Positions 38,850 to 50,968 of a stretch of DNA of 64,000 nucleotides are shown here, piece after piece; position 1 is the stretch's first letter; the number at the start of each line of letters is the position of its first letter. The position numbers and the translations under genes are program-made. Source of the stretch: Serpula lacrymans var. lacrymans S7.9 (Eukaryota > Basidiomycota > Agaricomycetes > Boletales > Serpulaceae); NCBI RefSeq assembly GCF_000218685.1, contig NW_006763297.1, positions 789,557 through 853,556 of the forward strand, written 5' to 3'. The notes beneath the pieces are model-generated. The model saw only the letters and a list, made by a program, of their open reading frames with translations. It did not search any database and was not told the origin of the DNA.

Positions 38850-40920
38850 ATGCCGTCCTTTTCTTGCCATTCTTTCGTTCGTGCTGCCTCTGAGGAACAT
38901 AAACTCACTCTCAGGATATGTCACAACCTCGTCCACAATGACCCGTCAGAAACTGTTTATAAAATCAAAGGACGTTTACCAAAGGAGCTGGATGTCTTGC
39001 TGTCTTCAAACTTGACTTTCTCGTTCGATGGCCTGTCGCAAGGCAAGAAAGTGCCAAAAGATATCCTTGCACGCTCTATAATTGTTGTATATCTTCGAAA
39101 TTACCTTCGCGCAGCACGTAAATTTTCACTTTGCAGGGTATGCAGCTGATTTTGACGCGTAGAATTCCGCTCAACTGGGGCTGTGTACGGTATCGGACCC
39201 TTACGTCGACGAAGATGGTATCACTAAATGTATGTACGGCTGTTAACTTCTAGGGTCTGCTTTCTGAGAAGCACTCCAGTCACGCTAACTTCATCTCAAT
39301 CGTTACCTCATTCATCGCTGCCTCATGCAAAACTTCTCTCAGTCGATCTTCTTTATATCTGGAAGGCTAAACAACCTACATATAAGGATTCTCCCAACTC
39401 GGCCGCTTTTTTGGATGCTGCAAGCCCCTTCTCTTCTCAGATTTTTCTGCCAATCGAGTCCATCCTGCACCGCGTTACTGGTCAGTTTGTTACCTACCAT
39501 TTAGTCAGGTGCGTGGACTCCTCTGCATTCTTGCTATATGCTGCATTAATTTTCAGTCGGTACCCTCTGATATTTGGGCCTTGGTGCAAGGTATCTTGTT
39601 TTCGACTAGTGACACATACAATGATTTACACTGTGTTCCAGAAATTAGATCTCGAAAACTACTATTCTACCTCAATTTCATCCTCTGTCCTTGATGTTAT
39701 TAATCGTTCTAAGAATCCTTTTTTCGTTTCAGAATGCAGACGTCTTCTACGGGTACGTATATATCACCGTTTCCTGGCCTCAGGTTCTGACATATCTTGT
39801 CGCGTAGATGGCTAGGTCTTACAACAGCACATTCTTTCATGCGTCTGCAGCTACACTTTTGGCATGCCATGGGCAATTCGATACGGTAATCGATAATAAT
39901 GAGAAACTAAAGTATACTCTCGACCATTCCTATTCGGATCAGGAGGCTCTTCGCATGTCTATGGAGCGAATTTACAAAAACGGTGTCCCCTGTCCACGCT
40001 TCAAGGTCAGTTTCAACTCCTGTTATGTAAGTCTGGACCATCGTCGATTGTCAGGTTAGCCCGTTGTCCCCATTCCGGGGCTAGTTCCTACGGATACATC
40101 CGAGGATGGTTCCTTCGACCTCTCACAAGATTCTTCCTATGAAAAAGATCTTCTGGACACCTCATTTCATTATGAAATTCTCGATCTCGAACATTGCCCC
40201 ACCCCACAAGTTGGATTCTACGAAGAGCCTATAGATCTGCAATATCAGTCGATGGGTTTCTGGACCACTGAGACAGTGGAAAATGTACTGCGGGACGACA
40301 AAAACGAGACGATACCGGACATATCTCTTATCAATGACCCTAGTTCTTCTGTTTACTGCACGTTACCATTGCGTGGCTCTCCGCTTGCCGCGTCGGACGA
40401 AGGCTTTCAGTATTCAAACTTGGCTTCAAATCCATCATGCTCCTCGCAGTCATGGGGCCATGACACCTTGGAAGATGCCGGAAACTGGACTTCTAACGCT
40501 TCTTCGTTAACGCAAGGTTCACATCACCTGACGTACCCACGGACACCTTCGCCCTCAAACGTAACAGGTCTATTCACTAGCGAAGTCCAGGAGGGTATTT
40601 TGCTCGGTTTGGATAGCCCAATCGATAATTGCTTGACGGAGGACTCGGACTCGGACTCGGATCTACTCATCGACTCAGATGACATGTCACCACCTTATTC
40701 ATTAGCAGACTGTCAAAATTGCTCCCTTGGCCATCGATTATCCTGCAGTTGCAGATCACCGGACGTCCCTCTGGGAATGTATGACACTACTAGGACCGCA
40801 GCAAGTCCATTTAGCGATTCACACTCCAATGCAAACACCTTCTTTCAGGGACTGGAAAGAGGTAACACGCCAGGCGAAGGCTACTCCGTCGAATTTCTTG
40901 ATTTTGATATTGAACTCTAG
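38850..40920 (+). CDS. Hypothetical multi-exon protein with acidic Ser-rich C-terminus
   Basis: I do not recognise this family. ATG 38850 opens an exon reading MPSFSCHSFVRAASEEHKL and SETVYKIKGRLPKELDVLL. Further coding stretches read SDPYVDEDGITK, then LLYIWKAKQPTYKDSPN and IFLPIESILHRVT, then YNSTFFHASAATLLACHGQF and SYSDQEALRMSMERIYKNG. The last exon, from about 40060, is long and rich in Ser, Asp and Pro. It contains an (ACTCGG)n-coded Asp-Ser repeat near 40645-40665 and a Cys cluster (ADCQNCSLGHRLSCSC). It ends EFLDFDIEL. There is no membrane span, signal peptide or catalytic motif. The borders of exons 2-4 are uncertain: the best frame needs an unusually short intron near 39130-39160. 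It may be restricted to basidiomycetes. Confidence 0.55.
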
Positions 40921-41343
40921 TTCGAAAATGGAGTATGGGGCCAGTGCACACTATCATTTGTTTGGACTGCAATCGATGTTTTTCACTTGTGTTTTAATGT
41001 ACTTCAATAAATCCTCAGGTTATATCAAGGTTGCAACGATGTGACTGAAACTGAACATATTTTCTTGTACTGTTAGTCCTTCACAAGCTTCACTGCGGAA
41101 CTTGGAGTATGTAATGCAGTGTCATAGTACCACGACTTTTGTTGATACTCCGACACGCACTCCGCAAGACATGCCCATTACGCCCCGACATAAAGGCAAT
41201 TACTTAGAAACGTTCTCCACCCTTGCACAATATTCGCCATCGGATTATTGGTATCGTGTTTCCTTTGCGACGACCTTGCTCGCCCTCCTTTCGTCAAGGC
41301 TATCTAGCTCCTCCTTCGTCTTTGAGCCCGCTCCTCCATCGCC
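40921..41343. promoter_or_regulatory. Region upstream of IGO1
   Basis: About 420 bases between the unknown gene and IGO1, both plus strand. An ATG at 41114 opens a frame of about 89 codons that runs past the IGO1 start and stops near 41383, so it would act as an overlapping upstream ORF if the transcript begins that far upstream. Confidence 0.45.
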
Positions 41344-41898
41344 ATGCACCCGGCAAAGCGCAACAAGATTGACATTAGTGTAAGTATATCGCATTCGCCT
41401 TATCTACCAACGTATACGCTGTATATGCAAGAGCTTTTCACGATGCTGATGGATCTTTTATGGCGTACAGAAACTGACGGAGGAGGAGCAGAAGCTCTTT
41501 CGTCTGTACGGGAAGTTACCATCACATAAGAATATCCTCACGAAGATGCAGAAGGCGAGATCTGACATCTTTTGACACTGACATCAATCTTACCCTGGGC
41601 CATCAGGATCGCAAATATTTTGACTCTGGTGACTACGCCCTGTCAAAGGCAGGGGTTGCTCCACAGAACACTGTTGGAACAGCGATCCCCAATCCTGAAA
41701 AGTATGTCATTCGATTGTTTTGTGTTCTTTGACGTTCTCATCTTCTATGTTTATAGCATTCCGCATGCCTCATCACCTGTTACCAGTCATCAAGGTCTAT
41801 CGGTATCCCCGACCAATAGTACGAGCCCCGTGAAAGAGAGTACATTAGGCCATAGCGATGAAGAAGCTAAAGACTCGGACAAAGAAGAAGCAGAGTAG
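41344..41898 (+). CDS. IGO1: Endosulfine-family PP2A inhibitor, Igo1-like
   Basis: Endosulfine/ARPP19 protein. After phosphorylation by the Greatwall/Rim15 kinase it inhibits PP2A-B55 and so promotes mitotic entry or quiescence. Exons 41344-41379, 41471-41554, 41607-41701 and 41757-41898 join in frame to 118 residues. The start MHPAKRNKIDIS leads into KLTEEEQKLFRLYGKLPSHK. The hallmark site is RKYFDSGDYALSKAG at residues ~42-56, with the target Ser in FDSGDY intact. The rest is Ser/Pro-rich and ends in an acidic tail (SDEEAKDSDKEEAE). The intron just before the FDSGDY exon uses a GC donor (AAG|GCGAGA); no GT lies between the end of that exon and the acceptor. The size fits fungal Igo proteins. 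Confidence 0.93.
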
Positions 41899-42375
41899 CC
41901 TGAAAGCTCGCTTACTTTGTCGCGGTCCTCGAATCTCATAGTCATGATCACTGTCTGATACATGCAACCTTTCCTTTAGTCCTGATCAAGTCCATGACAA
42001 CCTGCTCATATTTGCACAATCACTACCTTTCATTGTCTTGATTCTGCTTGTATCGTGTAACATCAATCCTGAGGATGCAAAGCTGTATTCTCATATCTTT
42101 TGCAGGTGGTATTTATCTCCTTTCCGTGGTATCATCGTCACTTGTATATTTTCCGCGTTGCAGCGCCAATAATAAAATGCAAAATGTAGCAGTTGCCATA
42201 AATGGTTATTATATCTATGAGCATGTGACGCTTAAGTGACATATTCCATGCACGCCAGTCACGGTGGCGAAACTCCTCCTGCCTACTATAATCGATGTAT
42301 GGTCTCCAGAGACGCGACTTTCCACCATTGTCAGTTGCAATATCGTATCCCGTCATAGAAGACACTCGTCGTGGC
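41899..42375. other. Intergenic, nothing recognised
   Basis: About 480 AT-rich bases between IGO1 and POL12, both plus strand. The stretch from 42295 to 42375 is in frame with POL12 but has no ATG in better context than 42376. No repeat or RNA gene seen. Confidence 0.5.
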
Positions 42376-44688
42376 ATGTCGAAACCCGTCTCTCGCGAGG
42401 AAATTGGTGAACGTTTCGGTCAAGCAGTCGCGTCTGATGAGGCACTGGTATCAGAATGTGCGCTCTGTTCTTTTTCTCGTGTTAGTTTGTCCATCTCACG
42501 TTTACAAGGCATGAAACTGTGCCAGATGTTTAATCTTTCCGTGGAAGACCTTTTGTTCAAGTGGGAAGCGTTCTCATACACTAGTGATAATACAATCAAG
42601 ATCTTTACATTGAAATCAGCGGTGGACTTGAAGGCGCAACTTCAACGCGAACTAATTGCAAGAAGCACGCAAAACCAGCAGACACGGCCCAACGCGAACT
42701 CACTTGCAGGTCACTTCTCTGGTTCATCCAAGTTTGCGCCCGGTAAACTGAATAATCTGGATGGGCCTTTGAAGCTCGGTGCACTACGGCCCAAAGTCCA
42801 CAAAGAACACACTGCCGCTGGTCCAAGTAACATGACTACTACCCCTCAAATTCCGCACGAACAACATTCTGCCGTCGGTCCAGGTAACATTACCGTTACT
42901 CTTCAAAATCCGAGAGATGAAAAGAGAAACTGTGAGTCATTGTCTATCGCCTAAAAATATATGACGATGAAGTCAGCCTCCAGACAAATACATGTACGAG
43001 AAAATATTGGAACGTAGTGAAGGTCTCCAGGTTTCCTCTTACCTAGGTCTTTATGTGTACTGACAAATAACATGTTCAGTGCTCGACGATAGAATTGATG
43101 AATTTGCTGGGTTAGTGCAAAAGTACTACAATATCGAAGATTTAGGCGACCCTGGATCCGCATCTGAAGTACATCCTCCCTCATATTAATCATCCTGTGC
43201 TGAGACTATTTGGTAGGAAGTGATAACTGTTGTTGGAAGGATAGTGCTTGATGCGGAGACATCAAGTTCTGGAGCGAAATTGAACGAAGCTTCTCTCCTT
43301 CTAGAATCGTCACGAATGATGGGTTCTGGTACAAGAATCCCCATTCGCTTCCAAGGAACCAAAATCCGCGGCGGACCCAAGGGTGTAGGGGGGATGGGAC
43401 TATTTCCTGGCGCCATTATTGCAGCTCGTGGTAAAAACGGAGGTGGTGGATGTTTTGTAGTGGAGGAGTTACTCACCGTAAGTGAAACCATATGTTTTTC
43501 GAACGAAAGAACCAACTCCGTCGATATGACATCGATAGCTCCCTCGCTTGAAACCGCCGCCGTTACCTTTGGGGAACGCGGATTCATCCTTATCCATGTG
43601 CATAGCATGTGGACCATTTACGCCCGATACTGATCTTGAATATCAACCATTCCATCAATTAATTCACACCTTGAAGTCGACCAAACCAGCTATTGTATTG
43701 CTCGTATGTACAGAGGACTTCCTGTACCCTCTGATGCTAATGTTATTTGCATGGCCAGATAGGGCCTTTTATTGACTCTGCTCACCCATACATAAGAGAT
43801 GGTGAAGTAGACCGGACTCCAAAGGAAATGTTTCAAACCCTCATACTAAATCTGCACGACTTTCTGAAAATATCTGGAACTAGCAACGTTTTAATGGTTC
43901 CTAGCATCCGGGATATTATCAGCGACCACAACGTGTTCCCACAATCTGAGCTTGATGAAAAACTTAAAAATCTTGAAAATATCGATAACCCTGAAAAACT
44001 TGAAATCTTTGAAAATCCCGGAAACCGTAAAAATCACCCTGTAAGTCTCAATATAAAATCCATTCTAATTATCGACAGTGACGCGGCATATAATAGCGAA
44101 TTCACTTCCTATCAAATCCTTGTCGATTCTCCCTAAATGGTATTTCATTTGCAGTCAGCAGTGTCGATGTTTTATTCCATCTTCGAAAAAACGAACTTTT
44201 CAAGCGTGGGGCGGAGGTCGATCCTCAGTCATCCTCTGTCCTTTCTGCCAATGATCCTATGTCAAATTTGTGTCGACATATACTACAGCAAAGAAGGTGA
44301 AGGTCCTCGTCTATCTTCACGTCCGCAATATCTTACCGATGCCTTCCAGTTTCTATCCAATTTTTCCCGTTCCGCTTGATCTAACAGATGAAGTTAATCT
44401 TGACGTCTCGCATTCTGAAGGACTAAAACTAGTTGATGGGCCCGATCCAGTCGCCCCTGACGTCCTTATTGTGCCAAGTAGACTGAAACATTTTTCAAAG
44501 GTCTGACTTTCTTTGCCGCTGCACTCTATATGTGTTGACCCTCAATCGAACAGGTTGTGGATGACACTGTTTCCATAAATCCATCTTTCTTATCGAAAGG
44601 CACATATGCAACTGTTTCTTTAGATGATAGCAAAACATCTGGATCGTTTGTAGAAAGGGCTATAGTTGATCTAAATAGATTATCCTAA
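42376..44688 (+). CDS. POL12: DNA polymerase alpha subunit B (Pol12/POLA2)
   Basis: Regulatory B subunit of the polymerase alpha-primase complex, needed to start DNA synthesis. The start MSKPVSREEIGERFGQAV is the N-terminal helical domain (continuing CQMFNLSVEDLLFKWEAFSY). A Ser/Gly-rich linker follows, with a near-repeat of a 15-residue unit (AAGPSNMTTTPQIPHEQ and AVGPGNITVTLQNPRDE). Then come YMYEKILERSE, LDDRIDEFAGLV and the OB fold (EVITVVGRIVLD). The inactive phosphoesterase domain includes GPFIDSAHPYIRDGEVDRTP and NVLMVPSIRDIISDHNVFP. The C-terminus reads DPVAPDVLIVPSRLKHFSKV and ends AIVDLNRLS. About eight introns occur; one falls in the middle of GPFIDSAHP, just before its second residue. 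The ATG at 42376 is the best start. Confidence 0.9.
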
Positions 44689-45130
44689 GAGAGGAGATGT
44701 TGTATTGTATTATATCCCTGATATCTCATTTTATTGACTACCACTGAGAAGCTTTACGATCAGTAAACGTTGAGCTAGTGGAACAACGAATCGGCAGTCC
44801 GTGCAGTGCAATAGCAAAGTTATGCCAGGCATAAAATAGATCCTTATATGGATGTGCTTCTTTCACCTTCCTTCTGATGCTTAAGATTAAATCCAGAGAC
44901 TCAAATTGTGGACTGAGGAGGCAGTACTGCAACGTTCGTTAAAGTGATAAACAAAGAGGTTTTAAAAGAATTGACAGCAGATACTGTAACGCGACAACTA
45001 CTATGTATATTGCATATTCCACTAACTTAGAACTCCCTGTTGCGGACTTTCTGAGCTATCGCGTAGCCTGATGCGAAATGGGATAGCTTTGCATCCACAA
45101 CAAAACCCTGGACTTTCTATCAGACTCGAG
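44689..45130. other. Convergent 3' flanks, nothing recognised
   Basis: About 440 bases between the stops of POL12 (plus) and the Nudix gene (minus). AT-rich; no coding pattern, repeat or RNA gene seen. Confidence 0.5.
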
Positions 45131-46133
45131 TTAGAATCTCAAAACGTTAGTTGAGCTGACCTTTTTATCATATTCTGTATAATATTCGTCAGCAATTGTA
45201 TCACCGAAACATTTCCCAAACTCACCTTTAAGCTCATCAAATAATTTGTCCAGCTCCACGACTTTTTTCACAATGTACTCGCCGGCATCTAGTTTGGAGT
45301 TCGGTGTCTCCAACTTATCCTTCATCGGTACATTTACAATGACCAACTTCATGTTCGCGTTCGTCATGCCTTTGTATTGGTTAGTAATCGTCACTTCGAC
45401 ATAAATAATCAACTAGACCTGGGTCAGCAACTATCACTGGCGTGGACTCAGTCACCGACTCAGCCACATAACCAGTTTCCTCTTCAAGTTCGCGAATAGC
45501 AGCTTCCTCTGCAGTTTCTCCACCATCTATAAGCCCTGTAAATATTCATCAGCGTCGGAAAGGATGCAATACCAGTAAAGTATCGTTACCAGCAGGGAGT
45601 TCTACGGACACCGACCATTATGAAGGTACTTTAGTAGATGATCAGGGACAACGTCGACTTACCAATGATGTACTTGTCGATTGGGGGACGATATTGCTCA
45701 ATTATGACCGTTGAGAGCGGAAATGCGTTCGTCTTAGAACGCAGTATAGCTAAAACGGCGACAGCTGAATTGATAGTCAGTGCCAGTGAAAGGCGACAAT
45801 CATTCAGAAATCGACAAGTACTGGAAATAATTAGACGTATGCGAACCATCGATACCAGATGAACCACGAGTCTTGCGCTCTGCACACTCCCATGCTCTCT
45901 GATAATACACGCAAGATATCGGTGTGATGATGCAACAAACTAGAACAAGACTATGATGAAGGGCTGCATACCTGAACACCTTCCTGATCTGTGTAATTAA
46001 TCTTCTTGAGAGTGATCCATCTGGTATTGGACAACTTAATTCTGCTGATGGGCTGATTGAACATCCGCCATAGCGCTTACTTCGCGTCCGAAGCTGATAG
46101 CTCTTCTGTGGATGTAACCTTTGGAGAGGGCAT
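45131..46133 (-). CDS. YSA1: ADP-sugar pyrophosphatase (Nudix), Ysa1/NUDT5-like
   Basis: Nudix hydrolase that cleaves ADP-ribose and related ADP-sugars to AMP and a sugar phosphate. The start at 46133 gives [18 protein letters not shown]; an intron then joins to [16 protein letters not shown]. The order matches Ysa1: [52 protein letters not shown]. The Nudix box (Gx5Ex7REUxEExGU) is complete: [20 protein letters not shown] followed by TGY. After the box come [14 protein letters not shown] and a C-terminal helix region ending SSTNVLRF. The gene has about five short introns. It shares a 162-base head-to-head promoter with the Cwf19-like gene. Confidence 0.92.
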
Positions 46134-46294
46134 CGTTGAATAAACACGATTTGTATTATATGTCTGAGAGATCGATGGCAATGCTTGAATTGACGGGTAA
46201 TAAGGACTCTTGGTCTTGGTTGCGATGTTATTGAGAACGTGAATGCAGCGAAGCATGTCACATGCAATTCAGGTTAGGGTCTCGCACGTAAATC
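46134..46294. promoter_or_regulatory. Short bidirectional promoter
   Basis: Only 161 bases separate the divergent start codons of the Nudix and Cwf19-like genes, so both transcripts must begin in it or in the flanking sequence. No known element is evident. Confidence 0.6.
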
Positions 46295-49120
46295 ATGGAC
46301 CGCGACCACCAACACTCAACAAAACATAGGCGCTCTCATGAGAAACACGGCGAAGAGAAAAGCAGGAAACGACACAAATCTGAACATGGAAGCAGCAAGA
46401 AACATAAACGGGAAAGCCGTAAGAAGCTAGAAATCACAGATGATGATCCCAACGACGAGGACATGTGGGTGGAGAAGAACATTGACCTGGATAGAGAAAA
46501 CGTATGTGACATTGTCAGTAAAACGCGGACTAGCTTTGACTTGAGATCTGTTAGCTACTAGCGAACGAGATTCCTGCAGCGGGGAGCTTGGAAATAATAT
46601 CACATGCAGCTCCGTCAAAGTCGGATCCAGACCTTCCACCAAGTCTCAGTGTGGAGACGCCTCTCAAGCGTGACGAATGGATGCTTTCACCTGCAACGGA
46701 AAGACTCGCAGCGCCGAGTTCATCTAACCTCCAAGCTGGGCTTCCCACCGGCGATGAGTCACTCACAGAAAGCTACGGTGATTCTTCTCATGGGTCAAGA
46801 ACTCTTGGTGGCGGTGTAGATTTCTTCTCTGGTCTTGGAACGGAAAGGAAGAAAAGTTCTCGGCTAGAAGTCCCTGATCCTGACAAGGCATGTTTCTTTC
46901 CAACAGTTTGTTGTGCTAGCTAATGTTATTTTATTGCAGCTCAAGGTTAGTTCGAAGGAGCTCAACGCTGATATCAGGGAAGGTCGGAAAATCGACCACG
47001 ATGCCCCTCTTCCTCCACCCAAGTCTGTGACCCCCGGCGGCCCTGGCTCACAGTGGCGTATGATGCGACTACGCCGTGTATACGAAACCGCCGAGGAGGA
47101 AGGGAGACCTGTAGAAGAGGTGGCCTTGGAGCGCTTTGGGACACTGCAGGCATATGAAGAGGCTAGGGAAGAAAGACGAGTTCTCGACGAACGCGAAGGC
47201 CGTCGCGGCGACCGGGGTCGTGGGACAGATAGAAAGGGAAAGCTCAAAGAAAGCGAGGGAGGAAAACGCTTCATGTTTACAGATATGGGTGATAGTGGAA
47301 CATCAAGTCGAAGTTCATCTTTTCGCAGGCCTGGTAATTTTGACAATAGTGCGCCATCGACGCCATCTCCCCAGTCCGGGCTGCCGGTGCAAAAGCGACT
47401 CGACTCTCTTCGATTGCCGTCTCAAGCTGCCTCGCCCCTTGCACAGTCACATACGCCCATTCCCTCCGTTATGACCCCTCCTGTCGCGACCGTGTCCTCG
47501 AGACGTGCCTTGTCTCCATCTTCCCTGAACAAGCTTCAAGCGCGTGTACTGCGTGCAAAGCTCATGGGCACATCTGACGCGGAAGCATTGGAACGGGAAT
47601 ACGAAAACGAGTCAAAGAAAGCAAATGGTGCGATTGGCGATGGAAATGTTAGGACCAAAGTGGAGGTTCTACCTACTTTGGATGCTCGAGGTCGCATGTA
47701 CGATGTGGGTCATGGTAAGGACGATGGAAAAGCATTGGCTGGTAATCGAAAGAAAAAAGAGAAGGTTCGTCATCATTTATTTTTATGGAATTCTTCCTCC
47801 AATCTTGTAACTGTTAGGTCGAAACTCGAGATCCTAAGACAGGTGACATTGTTCGCTATAATGCAGATGATGACACCACGACTCTTGGAGAGATGCTTCG
47901 GCAAGAGAGATTCGGAGCTGGCATGGAGGACCAAAAGAATCTCGATGCTCAGTTCGCAAAAGCCATTATGGGCGATGGTAAATTTGAGGTAGGTTGTTTG
48001 AGGTTATTGGCTTCATTTTCTCAGCACTAATATGTCTCAAGAATGATCTCGATTATATGGACGATAATGCTGAAAAACTTGGCCGACAAAAAATGCGTTC
48101 TGATGCCATGAAACGTCAATTTGCAGTCCATGGTAAAGCATATTCAATATATTTTTGGCGGTCTCAGTTCTCATGATTACATCCAGACTACAAACGGACT
48201 CAAAAAGCTTTAGCTACCTGTCAATTCTGTTTCGGAGAAGATGATTCTCCTCCTAAAGCACCTGTGATTGCCATGGGCACTCGGGTATATTTATCTTGTA
48301 CAACAGACGAGGAATTACTCGATGGTCACTGTTTGATTGTGCCGATACAACACCATCTAACCATGCTCGAAGGAGATGATGATGTATGGGACGAAACCAA
48401 GGTGCATTATTTCCGCCTTTGATTTAGCAACTGTGTTGACGCGTCGTCCAGAATTTCATGAAAAGCTTGATGCGTATGTTTGCCGAAGAGGACAAAGGCG
48501 TGATTTTTTATGAAACTGTAATCACTCTAAAGTGGCAGAAACATACATGTATAGAATGCGTCCCGCTTCCATGGGCTCAGTATGATGTCATACCCGCCTA
48601 TTTCAAAGTAAGTAAATAATCTGTCCCTTTATCCAATGCGTGCTTATATGTATTTATATCTGCCAGGAATCCATCTTACAATCCGAAGCCGAGTGGTCCC
48701 AACACAAAAAGTTAATTGATTTTGGAGCAAGACCGGGGGGCTTCCGGCGAGCAATGGTCCCAAACCTTCCATACTTCATGGTTCAGTTTGATCACAAGGG
48801 AGAGAAAGGTTATGGACATGTGATCGAAGGTACCGGGGAATCAGCTGCTGCTGGCGAGGAAGATGGAGCCCTTGACGAAGGTGAAAAAGGTGGCGGCGAC
48901 TTTCCGAGGTATGTACATGGTGATGCTTTCTTCGTGATGCTTTCACCTGATATCCTGCGTTAGATACTTTGCTGGTGAAATTATAGGAAACGTGCTTGAC
49001 ATTGAACCGCGACGATGGCGGCGACCGCGTCGGATCGATTTTCGTCATAACAAGGACAGAGTCGAGCGGTTCAAAGAGAAATACGACAAGTTTGATTGGA
49101 CTGGTATGATAGGCAGGTAA
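46295..49120 (+). CDS. CWF19-like protein 2 (Cwf19/CwfJ family)
   Basis: Spliceosome-associated protein of the Cwf19 family, which works with the lariat debranching enzyme late in splicing. The N-terminus is Lys/Arg/His-rich (HRRSHEKHGEEKSRKRHK), as in other splicing proteins. It continues with DPNDEDMWVEKN, GVDFFSGLGTERKK and GDIVRYNADDDTTTLGEMLR. The C-terminal half has CwfJ domain 1 (CQFCFGEDDSPPKAPVIAMG, DGHCLIVPIQHHLTMLEGDD, a HIT-like fold with the His pair HH). CwfJ domain 2 follows (GFRRAMVPNLPYFMVQFDHK, PRYFAGEIIGNVLDIEPRRW) and the end KYDKFDWTGMIGR. About seven introns. Full size is about 770 residues. CWF19L1 is less likely because it lacks this N-terminus. Confidence 0.9.
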
Positions 49121-49156
49121 TATTAATGTCGACATACAGACAATATTACATTCATT

Positions 49157-49342
49157 ATGAGTGCTACGTATACATTATCGAACCTCAGTGTAGTCTACTG
49201 TGCTATCGCATGTTTGAGTGCTATACTTTTTCTGGTATGCCTTGGTTTGAATCTGACTTGGACGCGGGAGGCCTTTGTGCCTTTAAATTGTGGTATACCA
49301 CCGACGCCGACTTCAAAGCAGGGCCACATTGATTGTGCATAG
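49157..49342 (+). CDS. Possible small membrane protein (61 residues)
   Basis: An ATG-led frame between two plus-strand genes codes for a 61-residue peptide with one hydrophobic span (VVYCAIACLSAILFLVCLGL) followed by a short hydrophilic end. It lies in what would otherwise be 3' UTR of the Cwf19-like gene or the promoter of the CLYBL-like gene. Random open frames of this length are common, and I know no homologue. I list it only because the span is clean. Confidence 0.2.
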   Translation: MSATYTLSNLSVVYCAIACLSAILFLVCLGLNLTWTREAFVPLNCGIPPTPTSKQGHIDCA

Positions 49343-49392
49343 GGTTCGTTTGCATTTCTGCTGATATTTAACAATTTATTTGTGAAACCGTC

Positions 49393-50968
49393 ATGTTTCG
49401 TTCTGGTCTTTCGAATTCTCTCTGCAATGCCCACATGTTGGCATCTTTTCAACATATGTGCTTGCCCCGAGCCTGCGCTAGGCTGAGTACAGCAGCTTCG
49501 CTTTCTGATGCTGAGAACACACTGCGTCGCTCGTATCTCTATGGTACGCTGGTGCTTTTGATCTTCTACCTAAACAATAACAACGAGAGATGTTCTTATC
49601 CGTTTAGTACCTGCTTCATCCAGCCGGATGCTTGAGAAATCGCTGACCACCGACTCCGATGTCATTATATACGATTTGGAGGACAGCATACCTCCCTCGG
49701 CCAGTGACAAGGATAGCGCACGTCAGAGGCTGAGCGATTTCTTGAACGTATGTGCCCGATACCAATAGAATCTCGGTGAACTATTACACACTTGGCAGAA
49801 CACGCTTGTTACCCCTCAACCAGACCGGATAGCTGTTCGAGTGAATGACATTACTACACCTTTCTTCCAAAGCGACATATCTCAAGTGGTGAGTTCAACA
49901 TACTCCACTAGCTCATAGAAGCTTTCACCTCATTTTCTGTCCTTTGGGACGTGACAGCTCAAACTCCCTTCTGTCCGGACACTCATTTTACCCAAGATTC
50001 ACGCACCAGAAGATCTCCATTATGTCTCGAGAGTTATTCGTAACTCTTTAGTCCATGAGTCATCTCGCGATCCCTCCATTTCTCCTTTGAACATCGTAGC
50101 AAGTATCGAGAGCGCCCGGAGCACATATAATTTGGGGAACATTGCCTCTTGGAAGTCGGAATATGGTCCGATCACAGGAGGTCGTTTGCGCTCTCTCTTG
50201 GTACTAGTGTTTTCTACTTATTGATTTCATGAGCTCAATCGTCTGTTACTTTAGTTTGCTTCAGAAGACTGTAATACTCCGTGGCACATACTCCCAGAAA
50301 AACGCTTGATTAACTAGTTTGTTTTACAGATTGTGCGGACACTTCAGTTATCCGGACAAAATCTCGCCAAGAGTTGCTTTTTGTGCGCTCCCGAATTGTG
50401 ATTACTGCAAAGGCTTTTGGCCTGAATGCCATAGACATGGTATGTATCTCTGGATGGAGACGCCTTACAGAGCTTCCTGAGCCATGTTTTAGGTTTGCAT
50501 AAATTATAAGGACCTAAACTACCTAAAGGACGAATGTGAAGACGGAAGGAAATTGGGCTTTGATGGGAAGGTTATTACCCCCCTTTCTATTGTATGAGAT
50601 CCACTGCTGATTTCCGGTATAGCAAGCAATACATCCTACCCAAGTCCAGACGATACAATCAACTTTTGTTCCAACATCACAAGGTCATTTCCCATTAGTG
50701 ATTTAGCTGAAAAGCCACCGATGACATGCGTCCAGAGATACTTCGTGCAGCCAAGATACTTCAACAGATGGAAGCTGCCCATACGTCCCAAAGAGGCGCC
50801 TTTGGTCTGGAAACGACAGACGGCGGGAAAGAGATGATCGATGCGCCTATGCTTAAGCAGGTCGGTTTTGCCATATATTGGTAACAATCATACTGATATC
50901 GTTTTTCATGACAGGCTCTGAAGACTATTCACGCAGCAAAGATGGCAGGATTGGAGATTCCCATCTAA
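49393..50968 (+). CDS. Citramalyl-CoA lyase-like protein (CLYBL/HpcH family)
   Basis: HpcH/HpaI aldolase or citrate-lyase-beta family protein, like mammalian mitochondrial CLYBL, which cleaves citramalyl-CoA. ATG 49393 starts a basic N-terminus (MFRSGLSNSLCNAHML, CLPRACARLSTAASLSDAE) that fits import into mitochondria. Then come RRSYLY|VPASSSRMLEKSLTTDSDVI, the metal- and substrate-binding motif IYDLEDSIPPSAKD-like (DLEDSIPPSASDKDSAR), AVRVNDITTPFF, LILPKIHAPEDL and IVASIESARSTYNL. Further on are FASEDYCAD and AKAFGLNAIDMVCINYKDL. KLGFDGKQAIHPTQVQTIQS carries the family's GKQAIHPxQ motif. It ends AKMAGLEIPI. Seven or more introns are present. Substrate is inferred. Confidence 0.9.
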
